64,000 nt of DNA from Ascoidea asiatica (Eukaryota > Ascomycota > Saccharomycetes > Ascoideales > Ascoideaceae). Positions 1 through 11,229 of this stretch are shown in pieces. A program made the translations under genes and the position numbers. The notes under the pieces were generated by a model. It saw only the letters and a program-made list of their open reading frames with translations. It was not told the DNA's origin and made no database searches. The first letter of the stretch is position 1, and every line of letters starts with the position of its first letter. The stretch covers positions 499,916-563,915 of the forward strand of contig BCKQ01000001.1 of assembly GCA_001600695.1 (NCBI GenBank). The letters run 5' to 3'.

Positions 1-766
1 AAACACTTCAGCACTGAAATTGTTAACTTACAGTACTTCCACATCCTCACCCACAGTTCTGGTCTCATTTTTTTTAATTTTTTTCAAAACATTAGACCCA
101 CCCTGCTGGATTTTAAAAAGAACTACCGCAAACATGGTCTCAAAACAGAAATCCGGAAATGCGCAGTAAACTAGCCACCGCAACACAAAACGTGGCAAGT
201 GACACACGGCTGACATAATCCGCGGCAACCCGTGTCACATGACCGTGTTTTGTTTACACTTTCGATGGTTTTTTTTGGTTTCGCGTCTGTCTGGGTCTTG
301 TTGACTGATTGAGTGATTATATTGTGCAGTGCTGAATTATACCTTTATTTATTATACCTTTATTTATTATACCTTTATTTATTTATTTATTTTATTCTAT
401 TGTAAGTATTTCATTATTACTTCATTAATATAAATAAATATATTGATATTTAAGATTATCACCATCAATCAGATCTTGTTTTGGACTGAGTTTAATCACC
501 AATTACTTCTTTCAAATTATCAAATCAATTGAATTCTTAATCATCATTTCCTAAATTATAGATTTGAATCAAATATTTAAAATCATTAATGAAATAAATT
601 TAATCCCTTTTTTAAAACATAATCATTTTATATTCTTATATGGTAATCTTTTCATTAAAACCATAATCAATATTGAAGGATTTTAAATTTTAGAACTATA
701 GTGAATGATTTAAAATCACAATACAATAATCATTTTAATATTTAGTTAATTTTTATAATTAATTTA
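1..766. other. Left-edge intergenic region, upstream of the coiled-coil gene
   Basis: No gene is supported here. The first ~320 bases are clearly richer in G and C than the rest and resemble the promoter islands seen elsewhere in the window. The remaining ~450 bases are AT-rich leader up to the ATG at 767. A minus-strand reading frame at 28-228 does not show the TTA/AAT-type codon use of the real genes, so it is not annotated. Confidence 0.6.
336..380. repeat. Three copies of a 15-bp tandem repeat
   Basis: The unit ATTATACCTTTATTT is repeated three times without change and runs on into ATTT repeats. It is a simple tandem duplication in the upstream region of the coiled-coil gene. Confidence 0.85.
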
Positions 767-1156
767 ATGTCTTCATTATCTTCATCAAATATACCATATA
801 GAGGAAATAATAATTATATACCTCAAACAAATTTTACTTCAACAAATGCAACTGATAATATTTTAATTGGTTGTCATTTTATTGATACAACTAATCAAAA
901 TAATTTAAATGAAAATTTACCAGTTTTTTTTTTTAATATTTCAAAATATTCAAGAATTGAAGATGTTTTTACTAATTTTAAAATTATAACAAATAAAAAT
1001 TTATTAGATTCAAATTCTGTTTTAATTACAAATTTAAATAATGAAAGATTTGATAGAAATAATTTTATTAATCATTATAATATAAAATATATGGATATTT
1101 TTAAAATTATTCAAATTAATTCAATAATGTCATTAACTCCATCTTTATTAACAACA

Positions 1157-1197
<41 letters not shown>

Positions 1198-3988
1198 AAA
1201 TAATAATAATGATAATAATATTATTATAAAAGAAAAAAATGAAAAAATTGAAGAATTAAAAATTGAATTAAATTCTTTAAATAAAGATTTTGATAATTTA
1301 AAAAAAAATGAATCAAATTTAAAAATTTCAAATGAAAATTTAAAATTAAATTTATCAAATTTAAAAAATGAAATTTTAAATTTAAAAAATGATTATAAAA
1401 TTTTAAAAATTGAAAAAAATAATAATTTAAATAAATTTAATGATTTAAAAATTTTAAATCATAATTTTACAAATGATATAAAAAATTTAAATAATATTAT
1501 AGAATTAAAATTAAATTTATATAATGAAATTAAAAAAAATTTTGATAATTTAAATTTAAATTATAATGAAATTAAAATTAATCATTCAATAGTTTCTAAA
1601 AATTTTATAAATATTGAAAAAGATTATTCAATTTTAAAAAAAGAAAATGAAATAAATTTAAATAATTTAAATTTATTAATAATTGAAAAAAAATCAATTT
1701 TAAATGATTTAAAAATTAAAGAAAAATTATTTAAAGAATCTCAAAGAAAATTAAATTTAAAAGAAAATTCATTAATTTTAAAAAATAAAGAAAATTCAAA
1801 TTTTAAAAAAGATATTTCAATTTTAAAAAAAGATTTAAAAAAATTTGAAAAAGATAATAAGATTTTAATTGAAAATAATTCTGAATTAAAAAAAAAATTA
1901 TCTGAGATTAATGAAAATTTTAATCAATTAAAAAAAAATTTAGATTATTCAAATTTAAAAAATTTTATAATTAATAATATGATTGAAATTATTTATAATA
2001 CAATTTCTTCTCAAACTCATGAAATGAATTTATCAGAAATTTTATCAAAATCTTCAAATCAATTTCTTAAAAAAATTGAAATTTCTTCAAATAATAAATT
2101 AAAACCATATTATTCAAATAATAATAAAAAATTATCTTCATTGAAAAATTTATCTGAAAGTGAAATTGATTTTGTAAATTCAATTGATTCAAATTTTAAA
2201 TTAAAATTTATTGATTTACTTTATATCTTTGAACTTTTAAATAATTATTCATTAACAATAAATAATTCAAATAATTTAATTAATAAAAATAATGAAGAAT
2301 TAAAAAATTTAAAAAATGATTTAAATTTAAAAGATAAAATTTTATTTAAATTATTATCTCAATTAGATAATGAAACAAATTATAATGAAAAAGAAACTGC
2401 AGGTTTTTATTATCAAAAAATTAATGAAAAAATTATTCAATTATTAAATATTAAAAATCAATTTCAACAAATTAAAAAAGATAATTCAACTTTAAGTAAT
2501 GGTGTTGTAGAATTAGATAAATTAAATAATAATTTAAAATTAAAATTTTCAAATGAATTAAATAAAATTAAAATTTATGATAATTTTTATTTTGATTTAT
2601 TAGAAATGTTTGAGATTCCTCATGTTGAATTTAATAATAAAATTTTATTAGAAAAAGAAATTGTTTTATCTTTAAGAAAAAATATACGTAAAAAAATTGA
2701 AGAATTTTTTATTAATACTATTACACCTTTTAAAAATCAACTTAAAGAATTTCAAAATAATTGTAGATTATTATTATCTCATAATGAATTATTAACTAAA
2801 GAAAAAAATATATTGGAAAGAAAATTTACTGAACTTGATGAATTTGGTATAACTTTTAAAAAAGAAAAAGAATCTTTATTGAAAGAAAATGAAACTTTTT
2901 TAAATGAAATTGCTTCTTTAAAACAACAATTAATGATTTTAGATAGACAAAATAAATCTCAAATTTCTGCTTCAAGAAAAGAAATAAATGATTTTAAAAT
3001 TAAATATGATGAACTTGTAATAAAAAATAAACAATTAAAAGATTCTGAAGATATAAATTTAAATGAATTTAAGAAAAAATGTGATTTATTGAATAAAAAA
3101 TATGATGAAGCTGTTGAAGAAGGTATAACAATGAAAAAAGATAATACAATAATTATTACCAAATTTAAACTGGCTTTCCAAGAACTTCAAGAACGATTGA
3201 ATACTGCTGCTCAAGAAATTGAAAATTTAAAGAATGAAAGAGATTCTTATAAAAAAGATAAAGAAATGCTTAAAAAAGATAAAGAAAAATTAAAAGGTGA
3301 AAAAAGTCAACGATTGCAGAATTTTAAAACCAAAAATGAAATTCTTACAAATAAAGTTAATGAACTTAAGACAGAAAATGAACTGTTAAAAGCTGCTGCT
3401 GAATCAAATGCTCGTAAAGTTCAAACAAAATATAATGATCTTCAAAATCAATATGATACAATTGTAAGAGAGACTTTAAATATTGCTCAAGAAAAATCAA
3501 AAGAAAATTCAAAATTAAAAGAAATTATAACTGAATTAGAAAGGAAGTTCAAAGAAACTATTAGTAAAATGGAAAAAAGATATAAAGAAGATGTTACTGA
3601 TAAACAAACTTTAATGAGTGAAAGATCGGCTAAACTTGAAAAATTTCAAAAAGCATGTGAAACGCTTGAAAATAAATTAACAATGTTAGCAAATGAAAAT
3701 AAACAAATGAAGGAAATAAATGAAGAAGTACGAAAGGAAAATGTTTCTATAAAAGAAGCTAATAAATTAGCTCAAAATAATAATAAAGAAATGAAAGATC
3801 GAATTGAAGAGAATAAAAAAGAAATTGAAAATATCAAAAAAGAAAATGATCTGCTTAAGAATGAATCTTCTCTAAAATTGACGAATATTATGAAAAGATA
3901 TAATACATTACTTGAAGAACATACTGAGCTTAAAAAAAAGAGTGAGACTGTACAAACAAGAAGTTCAAAAAGGCGAAAAGTAAAATGA
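767..3988 (+). CDS. Large coiled-coil protein with C-terminal basic signal (unassigned)
   Basis: A 1073-residue ORF from the first ATG after AT-rich leader. Residues 1-125 are a possibly globular N-terminal part, followed by an Asn run (about 128-152). Nearly everything from about 155 to 1060 is Lys/Glu/Asn/Leu-rich with heptad-like spacing, indicating a long coiled coil. The last residues, SSKRRKVK, are a good monopartite nuclear-localisation candidate. The 3' half uses more balanced codons than the 5' half. A structural or tethering role, perhaps nuclear or at the spindle pole, is inference; I do not recognise an orthologue. It converges on NAB3 with about 200 bases between the stop codons. 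The few CTG codons here fall where Leu would suit the heptads, but Ser cannot be excluded. Confidence 0.9.
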
Positions 3989-4186
3989 TTACTATTTTTG
4001 TGCTTGAAAAGTTTTTTGTATTTGTAATTGTAATTGTAGATTTAGATATTGTAAATTATAGTGAATGGATTAGTCATAATCTTAAGTTTTTTACAGTTAA
4101 AAAGAGACAGCGAGATTTTAATGATTAGAAACTAATTAATAAAAGAATCTGTTAGTACGTATATGCTTTTATTTCATTATTATTTT

Positions 4187-6676
4187 TCAATGTTGTTGTA
4201 ATTTGCTAAGACTCTCCATTAAAAATTGAACAGTGTTGGCAGAGTCTGAATTAGGCTGTTGTGATGTAGGTTGGGAAATATTTGAATTATTATTATAATT
4301 ATTCAAATTTGTCGTACCATTGTTGTATTGTTGCTGTTGTGTGTTTTGTTGTATAGACTCATATTGTTGATTTGGAGTCAGATTTTTAGATAACTGGGAT
4401 TGTTGTTGTTGGAAAGCTTTCAATACATTTTGTAAAGAATCAGGATCCATGTTTTTCAAAGTTTGAACTAAATCTGTATTTGTATTCACTGGGGTTTGCG
4501 TAGAATTTTGATTGTAATTTTGATTAAAATTTTGATTAAAATTTTGATTCATATTTTGATTCATATTTTGATTCATAATTGGGTTCGTGTTTATGTTTTG
4601 ATTCATTATTGGTGGTGGTGAATGTGATGAACGATTATTGGAATTATATCGATTAAAATTTCCTTGATAAGTAGATGGAGAACCTCTACGAAAACTATTT
4701 CTTGGACCATTATTATAACCATTACCATATTTAGTAAATTTTTGAGATCTTGGAGGTGGATTTCCTCTAATTCCTTGACTAAGTTTACTATTTTTAGAAG
4801 TTATAATAAGTTCTGCAGCTATATCAATATCAATAGAAAGATATTCATTAAATCTTACTTCATTATTTGGAGTTTTTTCAAAAATTTGAGCATCAAGATT
4901 ATTATCTCTATGAATAATAATAACACCATTAACACCAGAATAACCTGCATCATTAATTAAAGCTTTTAAATCAGTTAAAGGTGTAACATTAGTTATATAA
5001 GTTAAAATATTTGCTTCTTTTAAAATATCTTTAAGTTTTGTAACAAATCTTGGATCAGCAGATTTTTTAACATAAATATGACAATCAGGAACAGTTGTTG
5101 GAGAATAATTATTTGTTGTTCTTCTTGGTCTTTTATTTCTAAAATCAAAATCTCTTTCTCTTGAACGTTTTGAAATTCTTGAAGAAAATTGACCAATACC
5201 ATGAGAAGCTTCATATTCTGCTCTTGTTTTTTGTGGTCTTGAGATTTGAAGTTGCATAATTTTACCATGAAGTGGTACATCAGATTCACCTTTTCTTGCT
5301 AAAGAACATTGATCAACAGTTTTAAATTGAGCAAAACCATAACCTGCTTTAATACTAATTTGTATAATATCACCATATTGTTTAAAAATTCTCCATAAAT
5401 TTTGTTTTGTTATTGTATTTGCAGGTAAATTACCAACAAATAATCTTGAACCATAAGGAAATTGATCCCAATTACCAGAAGTTAAATATTTTGATTCATT
5501 ATGTATAAATTGAGAATAAGCATCAATTTCATCATAAGTCATAGAAATATTAAGATCAGGTCTTTTACAATATGGATTAATTAATTTTAAATTTTCATCT
5601 TCTTTTATTGGTAAATTACCTGGATGTTTACTTGTATCTAAAAATGTATTTGTTAAATTGTTATTATCATTATTATCATTATTGTCATTATTGTCATTAT
5701 CATTATTATTAATATTAGTTTCAATATTATTATTTGTAAATTGATTAATTTGATTAATTTCATTAAAGTTATTATCAGAATTATAAAGATAATTTTGAAT
5801 AATTTTTTCTTTTTCAAATTCAGGTAAATTTAAAAAATTTGAATTATTACGAAATGGCATTTTTAACATTTTTTTTGCAATTTCTAAAGGATCTAAAGGT
5901 TTTTTAATAAAATTTTCATTTTCAATCTCATTTTGTTTTTCACTTTGTTTTTCACTTTGTTTTTCAGAATGTGGTTTAGAATGTAGTTCAGAAGATGAAT
6001 TTGAAGATGGAATATTAATAGAATTTAAAATTGAATTTAAACTTGAAGTTGAAATTACTGGAAATTCAGAATTTTTATTTAAATTTTTAACTATTTTATC
6101 ATTTACAATATTATCATTTACAATATTATTATTTACAATATTATTATTATTATTATTATTATTAAGTAAACCTTCTGGGTCATAATCATCAATTGATTTA
6201 ATTTTTTTATTAGAAGTAAATTGAGTTTTTAAATCTTTTAAAGTATTTAAATTTTGAGAATCTTTTGTTTTTGAATCATTTTTAGATAAAGAATTTGAAT
6301 CAGAATTTGAATCAGAATTTGAATTAGAATTTGAATTAGAATCTGAAAATTCAGAAGGATGTGGAAAACCTAAGATTTTTTTATCATTGTTATTATTATT
6401 GTTATTAATATTGTTATTAATATTGTTATTAATATTGTTATTATCATTTTCGTTATTAGTATTTGTTATATTCTCGTTATCAAACTCGTTATTTGTGTTA
6501 TCGTTATTATTATTGTTTGATATTTTTTGAAATGGTTCCTCATGATTTAAGATATTAATAATATCTTTTGGGATATTCCTTAAATCATTAGTTTTATTGC
6601 TTTCATCATTACTAACATTATTAAGATTATTATAGTTAAGATTTTGATCATTATTTTTACTCATTTTCTCATACAT
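4187..6676 (-). CDS. NAB3: Nab3-like RNA-binding protein (Nrd1-Nab3-Sen1 termination)
   Basis: An 829-residue protein. The N-terminal ~370 residues are Asn/Ser/Asp-rich low complexity. An RRM follows at about 405-480, with RNP2 LFVGNL and RNP1-like AGYGFAQF. Then comes a basic linker (RSRERDF, NKRPRR) and a conserved domain at about 535-650 starting PDCHIYVKKSADPRFV. The C-terminus is a Gln/Asn-rich tail with NMNQN/NFNQN repeats. This order (acidic or low-complexity N-terminus, single RRM, second folded domain, Q-rich tail) matches yeast Nab3, which binds short motifs in nascent RNA and directs early termination of snoRNA, CUT and some mRNA transcripts. The length is near that of the S. cerevisiae protein (about 800). 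The first ATG is used; a second Met lies four codons in. Confidence 0.88.
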   Translation of the reverse strand: MYEKMSKNNDQNLNYNNLNNVSNDESNKTNDLRNIPKDIINILNHEEPFQKISNNNNNDNTNNEFDNENITNTNNENDNNNINNNINNNINNNNNNNDKKILGFPHPSEFSDSNSNSNSNSDSNSDSNSLSKNDSKTKDSQNLNTLKDLKTQFTSNKKIKSIDDYDPEGLLNNNNNNNNIVNNNIVNDNIVNDKIVKNLNKNSEFPVISTSSLNSILNSINIPSSNSSSELHSKPHSEKQSEKQSEKQNEIENENFIKKPLDPLEIAKKMLKMPFRNNSNFLNLPEFEKEKIIQNYLYNSDNNFNEINQINQFTNNNIETNINNNDNDNNDNNDNNDNNNLTNTFLDTSKHPGNLPIKEDENLKLINPYCKRPDLNISMTYDEIDAYSQFIHNESKYLTSGNWDQFPYGSRLFVGNLPANTITKQNLWRIFKQYGDIIQISIKAGYGFAQFKTVDQCSLARKGESDVPLHGKIMQLQISRPQKTRAEYEASHGIGQFSSRISKRSRERDFDFRNKRPRRTTNNYSPTTVPDCHIYVKKSADPRFVTKLKDILKEANILTYITNVTPLTDLKALINDAGYSGVNGVIIIHRDNNLDAQIFEKTPNNEVRFNEYLSIDIDIAAELIITSKNSKLSQGIRGNPPPRSQKFTKYGNGYNNGPRNSFRRGSPSTYQGNFNRYNSNNRSSHSPPPIMNQNINTNPIMNQNMNQNMNQNFNQNFNQNYNQNSTQTPVNTNTDLVQTLKNMDPDSLQNVLKAFQQQQSQLSKNLTPNQQYESIQQNTQQQQYNNGTTNLNNYNNNSNISQPTSQQPNSDSANTVQFLMESLSKLQQH

Positions 6677-7579
6677 TTTTTTAAAAAGAAGTAAAATATT
6701 AAATAATATATTTTGTTGTTGAGATTGAGATTAAATAGAATCTCTAATATTAAAGTTAGAATTTTTGTTTTGTTTCGTTATTTTGAAAATGGGTGATTTT
6801 ATAAATACAGATAATTATGATATCTTGCTAGTTTTGTAGAATAAAAGAATAGTCAAATTCAGATGGATTGTTTACGAAATAGAGTAGTTGTTTGTTCTTG
6901 GTTCTGTTTAGAATGATTAAAAACAGTTGGATTAGATATGAATTGTTTGCCTCTGTAGTTGTTGTTGTTGTTGGTGGTGGTGGTGGTGGTGGGTTCACAA
7001 AAATACATTTCTTATATTCGTTATTTGATATTTTATTTCTTTCTCTCTTCTTTTGTCTTTTGTCTTTTGTCTTTTGTAACCTGCTGAAATTCAGTTTAAA
7101 TTAGAACTGGGCGGTGAGACCCAGCAGAGTGGTACTCAAGAACAGGAAACCAGCGAGACGGTACTCAAAAAAAACAATAAATCACGTGACTTGTTATCCA
7201 TTACGTAATCCGTGTGCAAGTTACGCGGATTACTCCGGATTGTTCCGGTTTTCATTTCAAATATTTCTGTGGCTGGTGCTTATGATCTTCTCTTGTTCCA
7301 TTGGCTGAAAAAGAGATGCTTTCCAGCCCCACGCGTGGCTGCTGTGTTTAACACTGATAAATAAACCAGACCCTATGCTGGTGCTTGAAAACAAAGCCTA
7401 AACAAGCTTGTACTAGTACTGTGCTACAGTAGTAAGAATCTCATTGATCTGAAAGTAGCTGATTATTTATTTAATTGGAAATGATTTCAATGTAGATATT
7501 AATTTATTTCACTTAAAGAGCTTATCATATTACATTTCATTTATTCATTTCAATACAATATTTATTAAATTTTATCAAA
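6677..7579. promoter_or_regulatory. Divergent promoter between NAB3 and FRA2
   Basis: A 0.9-kb bidirectional region. Near the NAB3 side (about 6958-6992) a GTT-repeat tract passes into GGT repeats. From about 7105 to 7390 the sequence is a GC-richer island with a CACGTG core, a TTACGTAA palindrome and a CGG-N6-CCG inverted triplet at about 7224-7236, a form used by fungal zinc-cluster factors. Short ORFs across the island lack normal codon use and are not genes. Confidence 0.6.
7183..7208. promoter_or_regulatory. Paired CACGTG and TTACGTAA palindromes upstream of FRA2
   Basis: CACGTG (7183-7188) is the bHLH core bound by Cbf1 or Pho4-type factors. TTACGTAA (7201-7208) is a bZIP (Yap/CREB-like) palindrome. 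Both are exact and lie about 375-400 bases before the FRA2 ATG. The factor identities are inferred from known yeast motifs. Confidence 0.5.
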
Positions 7580-7957
7580 ATGACAGAATCTTCACTTCTT
7601 TCAATGCCAGTGAATAAACTTTCATCAAAAGTAACTACAAATACCAATACCAATACAAATACAAATACAAATACAAATTTAAATGAAGAAGATGATGATA
7701 AAAAATTAACTGAGAAAAAATTAGAAAAAATTATTAAAGAAAGATTACAAGCTTCAATTGTTCATGTTGAAGATATGTCTGGTGGTTGTGGTCAAGCATT
7801 TGCAGTAATTATAGTTTCAAATTTATTTAATAAAAAAAATAGAATTATGAGACATAGATTAGTTAATAATACTTTAAAAAATGAAATTAATTCAATTCAT
7901 GCTTTTACTCAAAAAAATTTCACTTTAGAAGAATGGGAAATTGCAAAACATAAATAA
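7580..7957 (+). CDS. FRA2: BolA-family protein, Fra2/Bol2-like
   Basis: A 125-residue protein: a Thr-Asn repeat tail (about residues 19-33), then a complete BolA domain (about 42-125). Diagnostic segments are MSGGCGQAF, RHRLVN and IHAFTQK, ending in an EEWE helix. Cys70 and His107 correspond to the Fe-S ligands that Fra2 uses with the monothiol glutaredoxins Grx3/4. The C-G-Q context and IHAF segment fit cytosolic Bol2/Fra2 better than mitochondrial Bol1/Bol3. In S. cerevisiae Fra2-Grx3/4 signals iron status to Aft1/2. The length is close to the usual ~120 residues. The gene is divergent from NAB3 and convergent with the next gene. Confidence 0.9.
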   Translation: MTESSLLSMPVNKLSSKVTTNTNTNTNTNTNTNLNEEDDDKKLTEKKLEKIIKERLQASIVHVEDMSGGCGQAFAVIIVSNLFNKKNRIMRHRLVNNTLKNEINSIHAFTQKNFTLEEWEIAKHK

Positions 7958-8099
7958 TTATTTTCATTCTCTTTATTATTCAAATTTCAATTCTTTTTTC
8001 ATTTCATAACCTTTTTTTTCTTCATATATATATTTACCCTATTTATATATTATATAATATATACAAATAATAAACCCTAAGTTTACAATAAAATTAAAA

Positions 8100-8891
8100 T
8101 TAAAATATTCCAAACCATTTTTTTCTATTTTCTTTTTTAACTTCTTTAATTTCATTTAATATATTCTTATTCTTATTAATATTCATTTCTTTAACTTTCT
8201 CTTCTGCAATATCAATAGCTTTTAATAATCTTTCTTCTCTTTCTTGTAATATTCTTTCAGCCATAATCATTTGATCTCTTGATGGTCTTTCCAATGCAAA
8301 TTCACTTTCCAATTTAGATTTATCTTCTTTAATATCTTCAGAATTACCATTATTACTACCACCACTATTATTATTATTATTATTATTATTATAATTATTA
8401 TTAAATTTTTTTAAATTAAATGGTTTTTCTTTTGGTATTAAATCATTAAATTCTTCTTTACTTAAATTTCCATTAATAAATAATTTTAAATTTAATCTAA
8501 ATCTATAAAATTTTGAAAATATATTTTCATTACCTTCATTCCATCTTTGATAAAAAATTCCATAAATTAAAATTCCAGATGATAAAAAAATTGTTGTAAA
8601 TTTTATACCTGAATTAAAATTTTTATCTTTATTTAATTTACGTAAAATTTTATATTGTCCATTATATAAATTAGATTTTGGTCTTGGTGTATAATTTAAC
8701 CTTTTCATAGTTTCACGTACTCTTTGATATTCATCTGCTGTTCTTATTGGTCCAAGTTTAGATTCTTTACCTGGTGGTAAATATTCACTTGGATATCCTC
8801 CAATTGGTCTTTTATCATTTGGATCATATGGATTATATGGTGCTTGTGGTATTGGTGGTATTGGTGGTATTGGTGGTATATTTCCACTCAT
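8100..8891 (-). CDS. Single-pass membrane protein with Pro-rich N-terminus (unassigned)
   Basis: A 263-residue protein. It starts with a PPI repeat (residues 5-16), continues with a Pro/Gly/Tyr-rich stretch, and has one likely membrane segment at about 97-114 (FTTIFLSSGILIYGIFY). An Asn run sits near 165-178. A charged, probably helical C-terminus (about 205-255) contains the segments ILQEREERLLKA and IAEEKVKEMN. The layout (short N-side, one TM, charged coiled C-side) is common in mitochondrial inner-membrane assembly factors, but there is no clear cleavable presequence and I cannot name a family. It is the convergent partner of FRA2, and its stop codon lies about 140 bases from that of FRA2. 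Confidence 0.8.
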   Translation of the reverse strand: MSGNIPPIPPIPPIPQAPYNPYDPNDKRPIGGYPSEYLPPGKESKLGPIRTADEYQRVRETMKRLNYTPRPKSNLYNGQYKILRKLNKDKNFNSGIKFTTIFLSSGILIYGIFYQRWNEGNENIFSKFYRFRLNLKLFINGNLSKEEFNDLIPKEKPFNLKKFNNNYNNNNNNNNSGGSNNGNSEDIKEDKSKLESEFALERPSRDQMIMAERILQEREERLLKAIDIAEEKVKEMNINKNKNILNEIKEVKKENRKKWFGIF

Positions 8892-9185
8892 CTTGTATAA
8901 GTATAAGTTTAATATAATATTTACTAATGATATTATATCAATTTATAATAATTTCTTATTACTTTTATATTTATATCTACTTTTAATATAATTCGATAAT
9001 AATTTAATTTAAATGATGATTATGTAATCGATATTTGTCCTATTTTAACCGTCCTAAATAATGAAAGTCATTATCCCTGTTCAGGACACTCCCACCCACC
9101 CAATTAGGCAATAGCCGATAGCCTACAAGTAAATAAAGTAAATTATTGAAATATTTATATATAATGATATAGTTTATATGGGTAT

Positions 9186-10538
9186 TTAAATTTTTATGGA
9201 AGATTTTAATTTATCAGAAACTGCATCTAAGAATTCTTCAGTTGTAACATATGAATTTCTATCAGTTTTACCACAACATAAAGCTAAATCTTTTGTCATA
9301 ATACCATCATCTTGAACAGTATTAATAACAGATTTTTCTAAAATTTTACCAAAATTTATAACATCTGGAGTTTTATCTAAAATACCTCTTTGAATTAAAC
9401 CACTTGACCAAGCAAAAATACTTGCAATTGAATTTGTTGAAGTTTCTTCACCTTTTTGAAATTTTCTATAATGTCTTGTAACTGTACCATGAGCTGCTTC
9501 AGTTTCAAAAATTCCATCTGGTGTCATTAAAATTGATGTCATTAAACCTAAAGATCCAAAACCTTGAGCAACAATATCTGATTGAACATCACCATCATAA
9601 TTTTTTAATGCCATAATAAATCCACCTTTTGATTTTATCATTTGTGCAACCATATCATCAATTAATCTATGTTCATAATAAATTCCAATTTCTTCAAATT
9701 TTTTTTTATAAATTGAATTATATAAATCTTCAAAAATATCTTTAAATTTACCATCATATTTTTTTAAAATTGTATTTTTTGTTGATAAAAATAAATTAAT
9801 TTTTTTTTGAATAGCTAATTTAAATGAAGAATGTGCAAAATTTTTTATTGATTCATCTGTATTATACATTGCTAAACCAATTCCAGAATTTTTATAATCA
9901 TAAACTTTTAAAATTTCTTTTTCACCATTTGAATTTTTTGTATAAACTAATTCTAAAATTCCAGGTTCTGATATAATAATATCTGTTGATTTATATTGAT
10001 CACCATGTGCATGTCTACCAATAATTATTGGTTTTTCCCAACCTGGTATTAATCTTGGAATTCTTGGTATAACAATTGGTTCTCTAAATACAGTACCACC
10101 AAGTATATTTCTAATTGTACCATTTGGACTTAACCACATTTTTTTTAAATTAAATTCTTTAACTCTTTGTTCATCTGGAGTTATAGTTGCACATTTTATA
10201 CCAACACCAAATTTTTTAATTGCATTTGCAGAATCTATAGTTATTTGATCATTTGTTTTATCTCTATTTTGAATACTTAAATCATAATATTTTAAATCAA
10301 TATTAAGATATGGAAAAATTAATTTATCTTTAATAATTTTCCAAATAATTCTTGTCATTTCATCACCATCCATTTCAACAATTGGAGTTTTAACATTAAT
10401 TTTATTTAAATTTATACAATTTGATGAAAAACATTTTGAATTTAAGTAAAAAAATTGATTTTTAATAAATGAATTTTTTAAAATATTTTTATTAATTGAA
10501 ATCATATTATGATTTGAAATTAATTTTACAAAAGACAT
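9186..10538 (-). CDS. IDP1: Mitochondrial NADP-dependent isocitrate dehydrogenase
   Basis: A 450-residue enzyme that oxidatively decarboxylates isocitrate to 2-oxoglutarate and makes NADPH. The first ~48 residues are rich in Lys/Asn/Ser/Phe with almost no acidic residues, as in a mitochondrial presequence. The mature part begins [17 protein letters not shown], as in eukaryotic NADP-IDHs. The ICDH signature is present ([20 protein letters not shown]), with the NADP-site segment [17 protein letters not shown] and substrate-loop residues [18 protein letters not shown]. The longer N-terminus than cytosolic forms supports the mitochondrial Idp1 call. It is preceded by a GC-richer promoter shared with the tRNA-Tyr region. 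Confidence 0.95.
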   Translation of the reverse strand: MSFVKLISNHNMISINKNILKNSFIKNQFFYLNSKCFSSNCINLNKINVKTPIVEMDGDEMTRIIWKIIKDKLIFPYLNIDLKYYDLSIQNRDKTNDQITIDSANAIKKFGVGIKCATITPDEQRVKEFNLKKMWLSPNGTIRNILGGTVFREPIVIPRIPRLIPGWEKPIIIGRHAHGDQYKSTDIIISEPGILELVYTKNSNGEKEILKVYDYKNSGIGLAMYNTDESIKNFAHSSFKLAIQKKINLFLSTKNTILKKYDGKFKDIFEDLYNSIYKKKFEEIGIYYEHRLIDDMVAQMIKSKGGFIMALKNYDGDVQSDIVAQGFGSLGLMTSILMTPDGIFETEAAHGTVTRHYRKFQKGEETSTNSIASIFAWSSGLIQRGILDKTPDVINFGKILEKSVINTVQDDGIMTKDLALCCGKTDRNSYVTTEEFLDAVSDKLKSSIKI

Positions 10539-10966
10539 GATGAATAATTATATATAATATTTGAAATTTTAAAATTAGATTAAATAGAATAATCTATATC
10601 ACTTGAATATTATATTATATTATATTATATTATATTATATTGAAGATATTGAATTTTATTTAAATAATTTAAATATATATTTTCAAATTCAAAAATTCTA
10701 TGAGTCAAATTCCAAAACTGAAATTGAAATTGAAATTTTCAAATCCACCAATTAATTTTTAAAAACGCTCCTGTTTCGGCCTTGCGACACAAAATGCACG
10801 CATAACTTGGAATTGCGCGGATATTCCGCATTTTCACCCGCAATTTCTCCGCAAAAGTTAAATATGTGAACTTATGCAAGTAAAAGGTTAGTGAAAGCAA
10901 GTGAGAGTAACTATTGCGTCATAAAAGTGGGTATCAAATTTTCAAAGTAAAAAAAACTGTGAATTT
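10539..10966. promoter_or_regulatory. IDP1 promoter region with repeated CCGCA elements
   Basis: The IDP1-proximal part is AT-rich with a TATTA tandem tract (about 10609-10640). At 10770-10860 there is a GC-richer stretch with GCGGA-TAT-TCCGC (10817-10829). Two further CCGCA words follow, so three CCGCA motifs lie about 12-15 bases apart. Such spacing suggests a zinc-finger or zinc-cluster operator for IDP1. No gene is seen before the tRNA. Confidence 0.45.
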
Positions 10967-11066
10967 CTCCGGGTGGCCAAGCTGGCTAAGGTGCAAGATT
11001 GTAATGTTTCATTTTGTACAAAACAAAGTAATCTTGAGATCGGGTGTTCGACTCAACCCCGGGAGA
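10967..11066 (+). tRNA. tRNA-Tyr(GTA) with 26-nt intron
   Basis: A cloverleaf can be drawn: acceptor 10967-10973, A box TGGCCAAGCTGG from 10974, anticodon stem CAAGA/TCTTG, anticodon GTA at 11001-11003. The intron, 11005-11030, starts one base 3' of the anticodon as in other eukaryotic tRNAs, and the T-loop is TTCGACT. It closely resembles S. cerevisiae tRNA-Tyr. Two pairs look imperfect: G-G at acceptor position 5-68 and G-A at 51-63. It could therefore be a slightly decayed copy or simply tolerate these mismatches. Confidence 0.88.
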
Positions 11067-11086
11067 TTTCTTTTTTTTTTTTTTTT
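11067..11086 (+). terminator. Pol III oligo-T terminator of tRNA-Tyr
   Basis: A T-run of 16 (11071-11086), preceded by TTTC, starts immediately after the discriminator base, as expected for RNA polymerase III termination. Confidence 0.9.
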
Positions 11087-11229
11087 ATAATATTTTTAAA
11101 TATTAATTTAATTATTTGATGCAACGATATAATACTTTTTTATTACAGATATAAAAAGAGATAAAAGAGATGAAAGATATAAGAAAAAAAAGATAAAAGA
11201 TAAAAGATAAAAGAGATATAATATAGTTA

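Noticed and set aside
469-547. Minus-strand ATGATGA and CTGA pair at snoRNA-like spacing
   Set aside because: Flanks cannot pair and the boxes are common in AT-rich DNA.
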